Shown here piece after piece: positions 26,211 through 33,398 of a stretch of DNA of 47,645 nt. The DNA is taken from positions 1 through 47,645 of the forward strand of contig JAQYPT010000101.1 in assembly GCA_028726625.1 (NCBI GenBank). The letters are read 5' to 3'. Each line of letters starts with the position of its first letter. Position 1 is the first letter of the stretch. A program made the translations under genes and the position numbers. The notes below the pieces were generated by a model that saw only the letters and a list, made by a program, of their open reading frames with translations, was not told the DNA's origin and did no database searches. The stretch is from Prevotellaceae bacterium. GTDB lineage: Bacteria; Bacteroidota; Bacteroidia; Bacteroidales; Bacteroidaceae.

Positions 26211-26426
26211 GCGTTTTAGGGCGTTGATGGATGCCTGCTGTTTGGCATCCCATTGCAATATATCTGTCTTAGTGGGATGGTTTTCGTTTGTCCCTCTAGA
26301 CTAAAACTCTTTCCTTGTAACCCCAAAAGAGTCAAATGCGTTTTTGGAGTTCGCTTGTTATATTCGCTGTTGACACAATCTCTCCATCGACAGATCGCCG
26401 CTTTGCAACGTTCGTGTGCTGTTGAC

Positions 26427-27491
26427 TTAATGGTATTCTTTCGTCTTCAGCTCTCCCCGCAGCACGGCAAGGGCGTTGTTGCTCATGGCCTGCATCTCGT
26501 TTTCGCCGGGATAGGTGATGACTGGTGCCAGAAAGTCTAAACGTTCTTTCAGCTTGTTCACTACGTAATCAGAATAAGCGATGCCTCCGGTGAGCAGGAT
26601 GGCATCTACTTTCCCGTACAGCACGGCTGCCTCTGAGGCGATGGCTTTGGCTGTGTGGAACAGCATGGCGTCGAGGATGAGCTGCGCATGCTGGTCGCCC
26701 TGCTCGATGCGCTGTAAGATTTCTTTCACGTCATTGGTGCCCAGATGCGCCCTAAGTCCTGTTTCTGTCGTGACGTTCTTAATGAGTTGCTCCATGGTGT
26801 ACTTGCCGCTAAAACACAAGCGTATCAGGTCGGCCACCGGCAGTGAGCCAGCACGCTCGGGAGAGAAAGGTCCTTCGCCCCCCAAGGCGTTGTTGGCATC
26901 GATGGCTCGGCCATGGTCGTGGGCTGCAATGGAGATGCCGCCCCCCAGATGGCAGATGATGAGATTAAGGTCTTCATAGCGCTTACCGATGTCTCGTGCG
27001 TATCGTCGGGCGATGGCTTTCTGGTTTAGTGCGTGCCAGATACAATAGCGCGGTAAGAGGGGAGAGCCGCTGATTTTGGCCAAAGGCGACAACTCGTCCA
27101 CCACGCCGGGGTCAGCAATCAAGGGCAGACAGTCCGGAATGGCCTTTGCAATGTCGTAAGCGATGAGGCAACCTAGGTCGCACGCATGCTGGTGTAGGGC
27201 GTTGCGTGTCAACTCGAGCATACGTTCGTTTACCTCATAGACCCCACTCTCCACAGGTTTGGCCAAGCCACCGCGACCGATGACGGCGTTGAAATTGAAC
27301 GGAACATCCATCTGCTTGAGGGTGTCTATGACCAGTTGCCGACGGTATTCCAGCTGATCCATGGGCTGGTCAAACTGGCCTAATTCGGCAACAGAGTGTT
27401 TGATGTTACGGGTGAACAGCATCTGTTCATCTTCAAAAACGGCTATCTTGGTGGATGTAGAGCCGGGGTTGATGCTTAATATGTGGAACAT
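26427..27491 (-). CDS. buk: butyrate kinase
   Basis: Makes ATP from butyryl phosphate (or a branched short acyl phosphate) and ADP. It is a 354-residue member of the acetokinase/ASKHA family, with SINPGSTSTKIAVFEDE at the start, FNAVIGRGGLAKPVESG near 67, LIICHLGGGISIAAHDHGRAIDA around 180, and DAILLTGGIAYSDYV near 300. These are the phosphate and adenosine motifs of butyrate kinases. Length and motifs separate it from acetate kinase (about 400 residues). It follows ptb by 39 bp, the usual partner order. True substrate could be butyrate, isobutyrate or isovalerate. Confidence 0.92.
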   Translation of the reverse strand: MFHILSINPGSTSTKIAVFEDEQMLFTRNIKHSVAELGQFDQPMDQLEYRRQLVIDTLKQMDVPFNFNAVIGRGGLAKPVESGVYEVNERMLELTRNALHQHACDLGCLIAYDIAKAIPDCLPLIADPGVVDELSPLAKISGSPLLPRYCIWHALNQKAIARRYARDIGKRYEDLNLIICHLGGGISIAAHDHGRAIDANNALGGEGPFSPERAGSLPVADLIRLCFSGKYTMEQLIKNVTTETGLRAHLGTNDVKEILQRIEQGDQHAQLILDAMLFHTAKAIASEAAVLYGKVDAILLTGGIAYSDYVVNKLKERLDFLAPVITYPGENEMQAMSNNALAVLRGELKTKEYH

Positions 27492-27530
27492 AAATTGATT
27501 ATTTCTGTAGGAATCAGGTGCAACGGCGCA

Positions 27531-28439
27531 CTAACAATGGAGGCAGGCCAGTGCCAGACTGTTGAATTTGGACATGACATCATCGCCTCTTGACGGGAGG
27601 ACGACGGGGCATTGGGTACCTTGCAGCATGCAAGCCGTTTCGCCATGGGCAAACAGGGTAATTGCTTTGTAGAACAAGTTGCCGGCTTCAATGTCTGGGA
27701 ATACCAACGCGTCGGCCGATCCCTGTATGGGTGAGTCGATGCGTTTAACCTGCATGCTGTGCAAGTTGCAGGCCACCTTCAAGTCGAGCGGGCCGTCTAC
27801 GATGCAAGGTCCAAAGGCTCCGGCCTTCGCTTGCTCTATCAAACTGGCGTAACCAGCAGTGAATGGAAAATGTTTGGCGTTGACCTTCTCTGAGCAGTGT
27901 ATCAGGGCCACCTTGGGTTGGCTGATGCCAAACTGATGACAAAGCTGTGTAATATACTTGATTTGCATGAAACGCTGTTCTTGTGTAGGGTAGGGTATCA
28001 CCGCAGCATCGGTGAAGAACAGCAGTTTGTGATAGCCGGGAATGGATGCGGCGGTTACATGGGTGAGCACGTTTCCAGCGGGTAAGATGCCTTTCTCTTT
28101 GTCGAGGATGGCTCGGATGACAACATCCGTGCTGATGAGGCCTTTCATGATGAGGTCTACTGTGCCTTCCTTGACCATTGCGACGGCCTTTTCGGCTGCT
28201 TCTTGATCATTCGCAGCTTCTATAAACGATAGATGTTGCGAGCACGCCATCAAGGGTTGGCTTTGTTTAACCTGGTCGGTGCAGCCAATCATGACTGCTT
28301 CCATCCATCCTTGCTGGATGGCCATGGCGACCGACTGCTGTGTTGATTCGTCGGTTGCACATATAACCGCTGTTCTTTTTCGTACACCTCTTTGGGCCAG
28401 CTGACTGGCCATTTCTTTGAAATTTCGAATAGACGACAT
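27531..28439 (-). CDS. ptb: phosphate butyryltransferase
   Basis: Converts butyryl-CoA and phosphate to butyryl phosphate and CoA. It is a 302-residue member of the phosphate acetyl/butyryl transferase family. MIGCTDQVKQ and DLIMKGLISTDVVIRAILDKEKGI mark the N-terminal half. HVTAASIPGYHKLLFFTDAAVIPYP carries the conserved T/D-x-A segment, and SPIQGSADALVFPDIEAGNLFYKAI is the C-terminal CoA/phosphate region. It is the first gene of a two-gene operon with buk and has a TACCTTTG box just upstream. Confidence 0.92.
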   Translation of the reverse strand: MSSIRNFKEMASQLAQRGVRKRTAVICATDESTQQSVAMAIQQGWMEAVMIGCTDQVKQSQPLMACSQHLSFIEAANDQEAAEKAVAMVKEGTVDLIMKGLISTDVVIRAILDKEKGILPAGNVLTHVTAASIPGYHKLLFFTDAAVIPYPTQEQRFMQIKYITQLCHQFGISQPKVALIHCSEKVNAKHFPFTAGYASLIEQAKAGAFGPCIVDGPLDLKVACNLHSMQVKRIDSPIQGSADALVFPDIEAGNLFYKAITLFAHGETACMLQGTQCPVVLPSRGDDVMSKFNSLALACLHC

Positions 28440-28465
28440 AGTATCCTCTTTTTGGAAAGTTGGGC

Positions 28466-28473
28466 CAAAGGTA
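28466..28473 (-). promoter_or_regulatory. -7 box TACCTTTG of the ptb-buk operon
   Basis: Exact TAnnTTTG match 27 bp before the ptb start codon, in the 97-bp gap after the fimbrial-type gene. Confidence 0.6.
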
Positions 28474-28536
28474 GATAAATCTTTCCAAAAATCTGTCTGG
28501 TTGAGCTATAAAAATATCATTCTTGAAGGGTTACGA

Positions 28537-29436
28537 TTAATAATTGTATTCTTTTTTCGTCCATTCGTCTTGGACAGAAAAGGAAAAGACATTGGCATCT
28601 GCTGGTGTGGTACCTTGAAAGAACGAGCCTTTGTATTGCGTAATCTCATTCACTTTGACGGGAACCTCTTCAAAAGTGTGTTCGGCAATGACATCGCCAG
28701 ATGCGTTTAATGCAGATACCGTGATCTTCAACACATCCGAGGGCGTGTGCGGAAAGGTGAACACGTCAAACTGTCCAGATGCAGCATGCTGTGCATCTGT
28801 CACGGTGCGTTCTTCGGTCTGGCGAGAGTTTTTCGCACCAACGCCTGTCATCGCGTTGAATGTTGAGCTGCCACCCGTATAATAGAACTTCATGGTTTTG
28901 ACCGCTGTTGGTATCGCATCGGTGGTTACCAGTCTGAACATAGCTACGGCACGCTTCATTTCGAGTTGGTAAGACGCATTGCCTCCAACCGTCACCTCTT
29001 GACAATAATAAAAGGTGTCGGTCATCTTGTTCTTGGGAAACGAAATCTCTTCGGGCGATGTGATGGTGGCTGATCCGCTGCCACTGTGGGCAATAGCGAC
29101 AACTTGGTAAGTTCCTGCTGGCAGTGTGACATCAATCTGACCGAAGTGGGTGTCCTTCGTATCTTGGTGAATGTTCTTTACTTTCACGCCATCCTTGAAC
29201 AGGGCCAAACTGATACGCGTGCAAACTTGCTTGACATCGGTGGCACGCGACATGTCTACGGCTTGGTTGAAAGGAATGTGTTCGAATTGGGCGACATGGA
29301 AAGAAAGGTGAAACAAGTCTTTTGCTTCTTGTTCCTCGGTGTTTGTCTCTTCTGCTAGAGATGGCTTTTCACATGCCGACAGGCAGATGGCAGATAGCAA
29401 CAGGGCGGTTGCCAACATCTTCATCGTTCTCATCAT
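28537..29436 (-). CDS. FimB/Mfa2-family fimbrial anchor lipoprotein
   Basis: A 299-residue lipoprotein (lipobox ICLSAC, Cys near 22). The architecture of two transthyretin-like beta-sandwich halves and the sequence features fit the FimB/Mfa2 family that caps or anchors type V fimbriae in Bacteroidales. These features include RISLALFKDGVKVKNIHQ, LPAGTYQVVAIAHSG and YQLEMKRAVAMFRLVTTD. No major fimbrillin gene is adjacent. It lies 46 bp downstream of the GH36 gene on the same strand and may be co-transcribed with it, an odd pairing. The role as a true fimbrial part is uncertain; many solitary family members have no known function. Confidence 0.8.
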   Translation of the reverse strand: MMRTMKMLATALLLSAICLSACEKPSLAEETNTEEQEAKDLFHLSFHVAQFEHIPFNQAVDMSRATDVKQVCTRISLALFKDGVKVKNIHQDTKDTHFGQIDVTLPAGTYQVVAIAHSGSGSATITSPEEISFPKNKMTDTFYYCQEVTVGGNASYQLEMKRAVAMFRLVTTDAIPTAVKTMKFYYTGGSSTFNAMTGVGAKNSRQTEERTVTDAQHAASGQFDVFTFPHTPSDVLKITVSALNASGDVIAEHTFEEVPVKVNEITQYKGSFFQGTTPADANVFSFSVQDEWTKKEYNY

Positions 29437-29482
29437 GGTAGGTAGTTTAATGTGAGTTAGTTATATCGTTGGGTGTTATAAA

Positions 29483-31663
29483 CTATTCCTTGGTTATTTC
29501 GATGATGCGACTGTGCATGTTTTGATCTGTCAGCGCACGAATTCCCACCTTCATGAGATAATCGCCTGTGTAAACCTTTTCGTGGGATGGAAGGGCAGAT
29601 GACTGTCCGGGACCCGTCATGATTTCTTTGATGCGGTAGAGGGCTTGTGCATCCAGGCCTTGCAAGCGGATGGGTAAAATTATCTCCTTGTAGCGTGGAT
29701 GAATGTCGTAAGTGAACAAGAGGGCGTGGTCTTTGGCATCGTTAACGCGCATGAACGCACAATGTTCCGTGTCATAGGGTGAAACCAGTCGATACAGGTT
29801 GGGAGAAAAGATGACGGGTTTCAAACGATTGAATTCGCGGATGGCCTGTTTACAATAAGCTAACTCGTCCTCTTTCAAAGTCTTGAGGTCGATGTCAAAG
29901 CCTAACTTGCAAGAGAAAGCCACGTCTACCCTAAACTTGATACTGGCCTTTCGGTTCCAGTTGGTGACATGGGCGCACATCACTTTTGAAGGCATGAATT
30001 GGGAGAATCCCCACTGGATGAATAAACGTTCGACAGGATCGGTGTTGTCTGAGCACCAAAACTCAGTAAAGTATTTCAAGCCTTCAAAATCACATCGGCC
30101 CCCTCCGCCCGAACACATCATCATGCGCAAGTCAGGATATTTGTGCTGTATTCTTGCCAACACCTTGTACAAGCCTCGCACGTAGTCAATATACAGGTTG
30201 CCTTGGTTCGCCTTCAAGTAAGGCGAATAGCAGTTGGTGATGGGCGAATTGCAATCCCATTTGAAGAATTTGAGTTCCGGATTTTCTTGCATCAACAGGT
30301 CTATCACCCCAAAGACATGATCTTGTACCTTGGGGTTTGTCAAATCCAAAACCAGCTGATTGCGGAAATAATAGGTTTCTCGGTTGGGGAGTTTCAAAAT
30401 CCAATCGGGGTGTTTTTCAGCCAATTCGCTCTTGGGATTCACCATTTCAGGTTCCACCCAAATACCAAACTCAACCCCTGCTGCACGAGCATTTTTAACT
30501 AAAAAAGGCACACCGTTTGGCAGTTTGTCTTTTGTTACTTGCCAATCACCCAATCCAGCCTTGTCGTTCTTGCGCGGATACTTGTTGCCGAACCATCCAT
30601 CGTCAAGCAAAAACAAGTCTACACCCAGATCCTTGGCCTCATGGAACAGGGCGGTCAGCTTGGCTTCATCAAAATCGAAGAAGGTGTTCTCCCAGTTGTT
30701 GAGCAACGTCATGCGGTCTTCTTTGCCCTTAAATATCTGATGTTTGATCGCCCAACGCTGGAAGTTGCGGCTTCCTTCACCTGCGCCCTGCTGACTCAAG
30801 GTAAAGATAAATTCTGGTGTGCGGAATACTTCTCCTTGCTTGAGCAAATAACGTGAAGCGTCTGGATTGATACCACTAATGATGCGCAGTTCGTTGTCTT
30901 GATCCACTTCAAAGGTAAATCTAAAGTTGCCGGTCCAGGCTATCGTACCCATCAGCACCGTGCCCTGGTTTTCTTGAACCGGTGTTCCCAATCCAATCTG
31001 GAAGAAAGGTGGGGTGAACATTGATGCGCGTGAACCCAACCGAGTGTCGATTACCTTTTTACCATATAGCAGTGGGGCCTCGGACATCTTCATTTCTTTG
31101 GCCCAATCACTGCCAAACTCTGTTAGAAAATATTGGTTGGCTTCAAAATAAAGCATCGATGAGGCATATCGACTGATGTAGACTTGTCCTCGCTCTTTAT
31201 GTGATATCTCAGCAAACTGTTTGATGACATCCTCCTCGGGGTAGGCAATGTAATGCAAGACGACCTGTACCGGATACACTTCATCGCGCAACCTCACGAT
31301 AGTTTCTTGTCCGCCATCCGTGATTTTCGTTTCGTGAGAAACATATTTGAGTACCGACGTTGGATTGCCATCTGCATGTCGAATCTCGAATGCAGCATCA
31401 TAAAAGTCTTCTGTTCCTAAAACAGGATAGGCCTCATTGCCTTTGATCAAACTTGAAGTGGTTTGCGCGCGCGGCATGTCCAGTAATTCTAAATCTACTG
31501 CATCCGACAGTTTCTCGCCCAGATAGGTCTGGTACAGTCTGCCGTCGTCTTTCACTTGCAGCACCAGTTGCACGTTGCGGGTGGCAATGGATAAGTTGAT
31601 TTTTGCTAACCCTGTACTTGTCTCCGTTAGCAGTATGCATAGGAGGAATATTACTCTTTTCAT
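29483..31663 (-). CDS. secreted alpha-galactosidase, GH36
   Basis: The 726-residue protein has a signal peptide (MKRVIFLLCILLTETSTGLA). An N-terminal beta-sandwich comes first (to about residue 310), then the GH36 barrel. FLLDDGWFGNKYPRKNDKAGLGDW (351-374) and FGIWVEPEMVNP (399-410) are family signatures. FFKWDCNSPIT holds the nucleophile Asp470. MCSGGGGRCDFEGLKYF (516-532) and FWCSDNTDPVERL (535-547) hold the acid/base Asp. All are intact. It would release alpha-galactose from raffinose-type sugars or galactomannan in the periplasm. A good promoter lies just upstream. Confidence 0.93.
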   Translation of the reverse strand: MKRVIFLLCILLTETSTGLAKINLSIATRNVQLVLQVKDDGRLYQTYLGEKLSDAVDLELLDMPRAQTTSSLIKGNEAYPVLGTEDFYDAAFEIRHADGNPTSVLKYVSHETKITDGGQETIVRLRDEVYPVQVVLHYIAYPEEDVIKQFAEISHKERGQVYISRYASSMLYFEANQYFLTEFGSDWAKEMKMSEAPLLYGKKVIDTRLGSRASMFTPPFFQIGLGTPVQENQGTVLMGTIAWTGNFRFTFEVDQDNELRIISGINPDASRYLLKQGEVFRTPEFIFTLSQQGAGEGSRNFQRWAIKHQIFKGKEDRMTLLNNWENTFFDFDEAKLTALFHEAKDLGVDLFLLDDGWFGNKYPRKNDKAGLGDWQVTKDKLPNGVPFLVKNARAAGVEFGIWVEPEMVNPKSELAEKHPDWILKLPNRETYYFRNQLVLDLTNPKVQDHVFGVIDLLMQENPELKFFKWDCNSPITNCYSPYLKANQGNLYIDYVRGLYKVLARIQHKYPDLRMMMCSGGGGRCDFEGLKYFTEFWCSDNTDPVERLFIQWGFSQFMPSKVMCAHVTNWNRKASIKFRVDVAFSCKLGFDIDLKTLKEDELAYCKQAIREFNRLKPVIFSPNLYRLVSPYDTEHCAFMRVNDAKDHALLFTYDIHPRYKEIILPIRLQGLDAQALYRIKEIMTGPGQSSALPSHEKVYTGDYLMKVGIRALTDQNMHSRIIEITKE

Positions 31664-31695
31664 GTTGTTTTCATGTTATTTGGTGTTTTCAAGTG

Positions 31696-31726
31696 CTAAG
31701 GTACTATAAAAAAGAGTGATTTCAAA
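31696..31726 (-). promoter_or_regulatory. promoter of the GH36 gene (-33 TTTG, -7 TACCTTAG)
   Basis: The minus strand has TTTG, a 19-bp spacer and TACCTTAG (one base off TAnnTTTG), ending 33 bp before the start codon. Confidence 0.55.
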
Positions 31727-31825
31727 ATTTTTTTGTGTCGAAAACACTCCATCTTGTACTTCTATTTTGAATCAACAATCAATAAATCTACAAATCTTCA
31801 TCCTCTGTTTGATTTTGGCTTTTCG

Positions 31826-33160
31826 TCAGGTTTTCTTTTCAGTTTGCTTGTTTTCCTCCTCCGTCAGTTCCTTGTCCACCATCACCAGAGCTGATGTGAT
31901 CAGGGTACAGGTGCCCAAAAGAGTGGTGAGAATGAAAAAGCGACGGTAGCCAAGGGCTTGCTGAAGCGAACCAGAGAGCATCATGGGAATCATGACTGAC
32001 ACGGTGACCAGTGACATGCACAGGGCATAGGTGGACACTCGTTTCACCTCACTGTAGTACACAAGGTAATGCAGGTAGGCGCACAAGCCGAATCCACAGG
32101 CCACTTGGGTGATGAACGCGCAGCACGCTATCCAGCCGAGGTTCGCTGGTAGGGCATAGCTGAGATAGATGTAGAAGAGTGGGGGAATGCATGTGGCAAA
32201 CGCCATGAGGGGGAGTGCATTGCTGAATCCAACCTTTCGGAGAAGCCAGATGCCCAGCATGCCACCGATGATGAGTCCGAAGACGGCTACCGTTCCTTGT
32301 ACATAGCCAAACTCTTGCGGCGATAGTGCCAGTCCGCCGCTGCTTCCTAAGTCGAGCATGAACAAGATGGAAACAGGCGTAAGCAGCGTACAGGGCAGCA
32401 GAAACATGCTCAGGAAGAGGATGCCCGGCCACGAACTCGGGGTTCGGATGAGGTCGGCACTGGTGTTCAGGCAGGCGTAGAACATGTCGGACACTCGTAT
32501 CTTTCGCTCTCTGTCAGCGGCACCCGACTGTGGAATCATGAAGATGTGCCACAGTAGCACGGCGGCAAGGATGCCACTGAGACAGTAGCATGCCGTGCTC
32601 CATGACCTGCGTATGTTTCGGGTTATCACCTCCAAGTTGCCACCTATCATCACGATGATGCCCAGTACCACCAGCATGGACAGTAGGTAGAACGTAAGTT
32701 TGAAGAGACGAAGGGACGAAGTGCGGTGATGTTTGATGGCCTGTAGACTGAATTTGTCGATGGCAATGTCGTGAAAAACATGAGCAATGGCCATCACCCC
32801 AAGGCACATGATGCTGCCTTCCAACCACCACGTACCATTTAGGGCATACACCATGCCAGCCATGGAGAGGATGATTAGCGCTTCAGAAAGCAGTATCCAT
32901 TGGCGGTTGCGGTGGCCTGTCTGCACGAAGATAGATAGCACGGGACGCATGGCGACTGGCAACATCAACCAGGCAATGAAGAAAGTTGCCGCTCCGTTGT
33001 CGACTCCCATTCGCTTGAAAATCACGAGAGGAAAGATAAAAAGCATCACAAACGTGAAACCTTTGAAGAGGTATAGCGTTGGCATCCACTTCCAGGGAAC
33101 CTTGACTTCATTGTTGAGGTCCAGGGGAGAGTTGAATATGTGATGACAAATCATTTTCAT
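31826..33160 (-). CDS. AmpG-like MFS transporter
   Basis: A 444-residue protein with about twelve membrane helices. The opening VPWKWMPTLYLFKGFTFVML, followed by KRMGVDNGAATFFIAWLMLPVAMRPVLSIFV, follows the P-W-x-W-x-P-T-L-Y-x-x-x-G and Y-x-S-W-x-x-L-P-x-x-x-K-P patterns of Bacteroidetes AmpG homologues. AmpG imports anhydromuropeptides for cell wall recycling. The match is at the level of pattern; an unassigned MFS carrier is the alternative. It lies downstream of the large GT2-DUF4922-SpoIID gene on the same strand, separated by 238 bp that hold the 10-bp arrays. A link to peptidoglycan turnover is inferred. Confidence 0.75.
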   Translation of the reverse strand: MKMICHHIFNSPLDLNNEVKVPWKWMPTLYLFKGFTFVMLFIFPLVIFKRMGVDNGAATFFIAWLMLPVAMRPVLSIFVQTGHRNRQWILLSEALIILSMAGMVYALNGTWWLEGSIMCLGVMAIAHVFHDIAIDKFSLQAIKHHRTSSLRLFKLTFYLLSMLVVLGIIVMIGGNLEVITRNIRRSWSTACYCLSGILAAVLLWHIFMIPQSGAADRERKIRVSDMFYACLNTSADLIRTPSSWPGILFLSMFLLPCTLLTPVSILFMLDLGSSGGLALSPQEFGYVQGTVAVFGLIIGGMLGIWLLRKVGFSNALPLMAFATCIPPLFYIYLSYALPANLGWIACCAFITQVACGFGLCAYLHYLVYYSEVKRVSTYALCMSLVTVSVMIPMMLSGSLQQALGYRRFFILTTLLGTCTLITSALVMVDKELTEEENKQTEKKT

Positions 33161-33200
33161 CCCGAGTTGATTGGAGCTATTCGTATCTGCAAGTTGTTAT

Positions 33201-33240
33201 TGGGAGTTAAGGGGAGTTAGTGGGAGTTAACTGGAGTTAT
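33201..33240. repeat. four-unit 10-bp tandem array (GGAGTTA)
   Basis: Four units stand exactly 10 bp apart: TGGGAGTTAA, GGGGAGTTAG, TGGGAGTTAA and CTGGAGTTAT. It lies 41 bp upstream of the AmpG-like start codon and faces a second array of the complementary word. Confidence 0.9.
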
Positions 33241-33327
33241 CGGACATTACCTTATATTATATAGTCTGATGCAGTGGGCGTTTGGAAATTTTCCTTTACC
33301 TAACAAGCATTTGTTCGTTATCTCTCA

Positions 33328-33397
33328 TTAACTCCCACCGGCTCCTACTAACTCCTATTAACTCCGGCTTACTTCCAATTACTCCTGTTTACTCCCA
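33328..33397. repeat. seven-unit 10-bp tandem array (TAACTCC)
   Basis: Seven units with a strict 10-bp period carry ACTCC, GCTCC, ACTCC, ACTCC, ACTTC, ACTCC and ACTCC at 33331, 33341, 33351 and so on to 33391. It is the reverse complement of the GGAGTTA word in the array 90 bp away, so the two could pair in RNA or DNA. It ends directly at the stop codon of the large gene. Confidence 0.9.
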
Positions 33398-33398
33398 G

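Noticed and set aside
26229..26250. GGATGCC / GGCATCC hairpin as a terminator of the buk operon
   Set aside because: The stem is only 7 bp and no T-run follows on the minus strand; it may be a chance inverted repeat.
25980..26258. Minus-strand open frame over the 3' half of the tmRNA
   Set aside because: The DNA is fully explained by the tmRNA structure and its terminator.
33201..33397. CRISPR array
   Set aside because: The units are 10 bp with no variable spacers, and no cas genes are nearby; this is a short tandem repeat.
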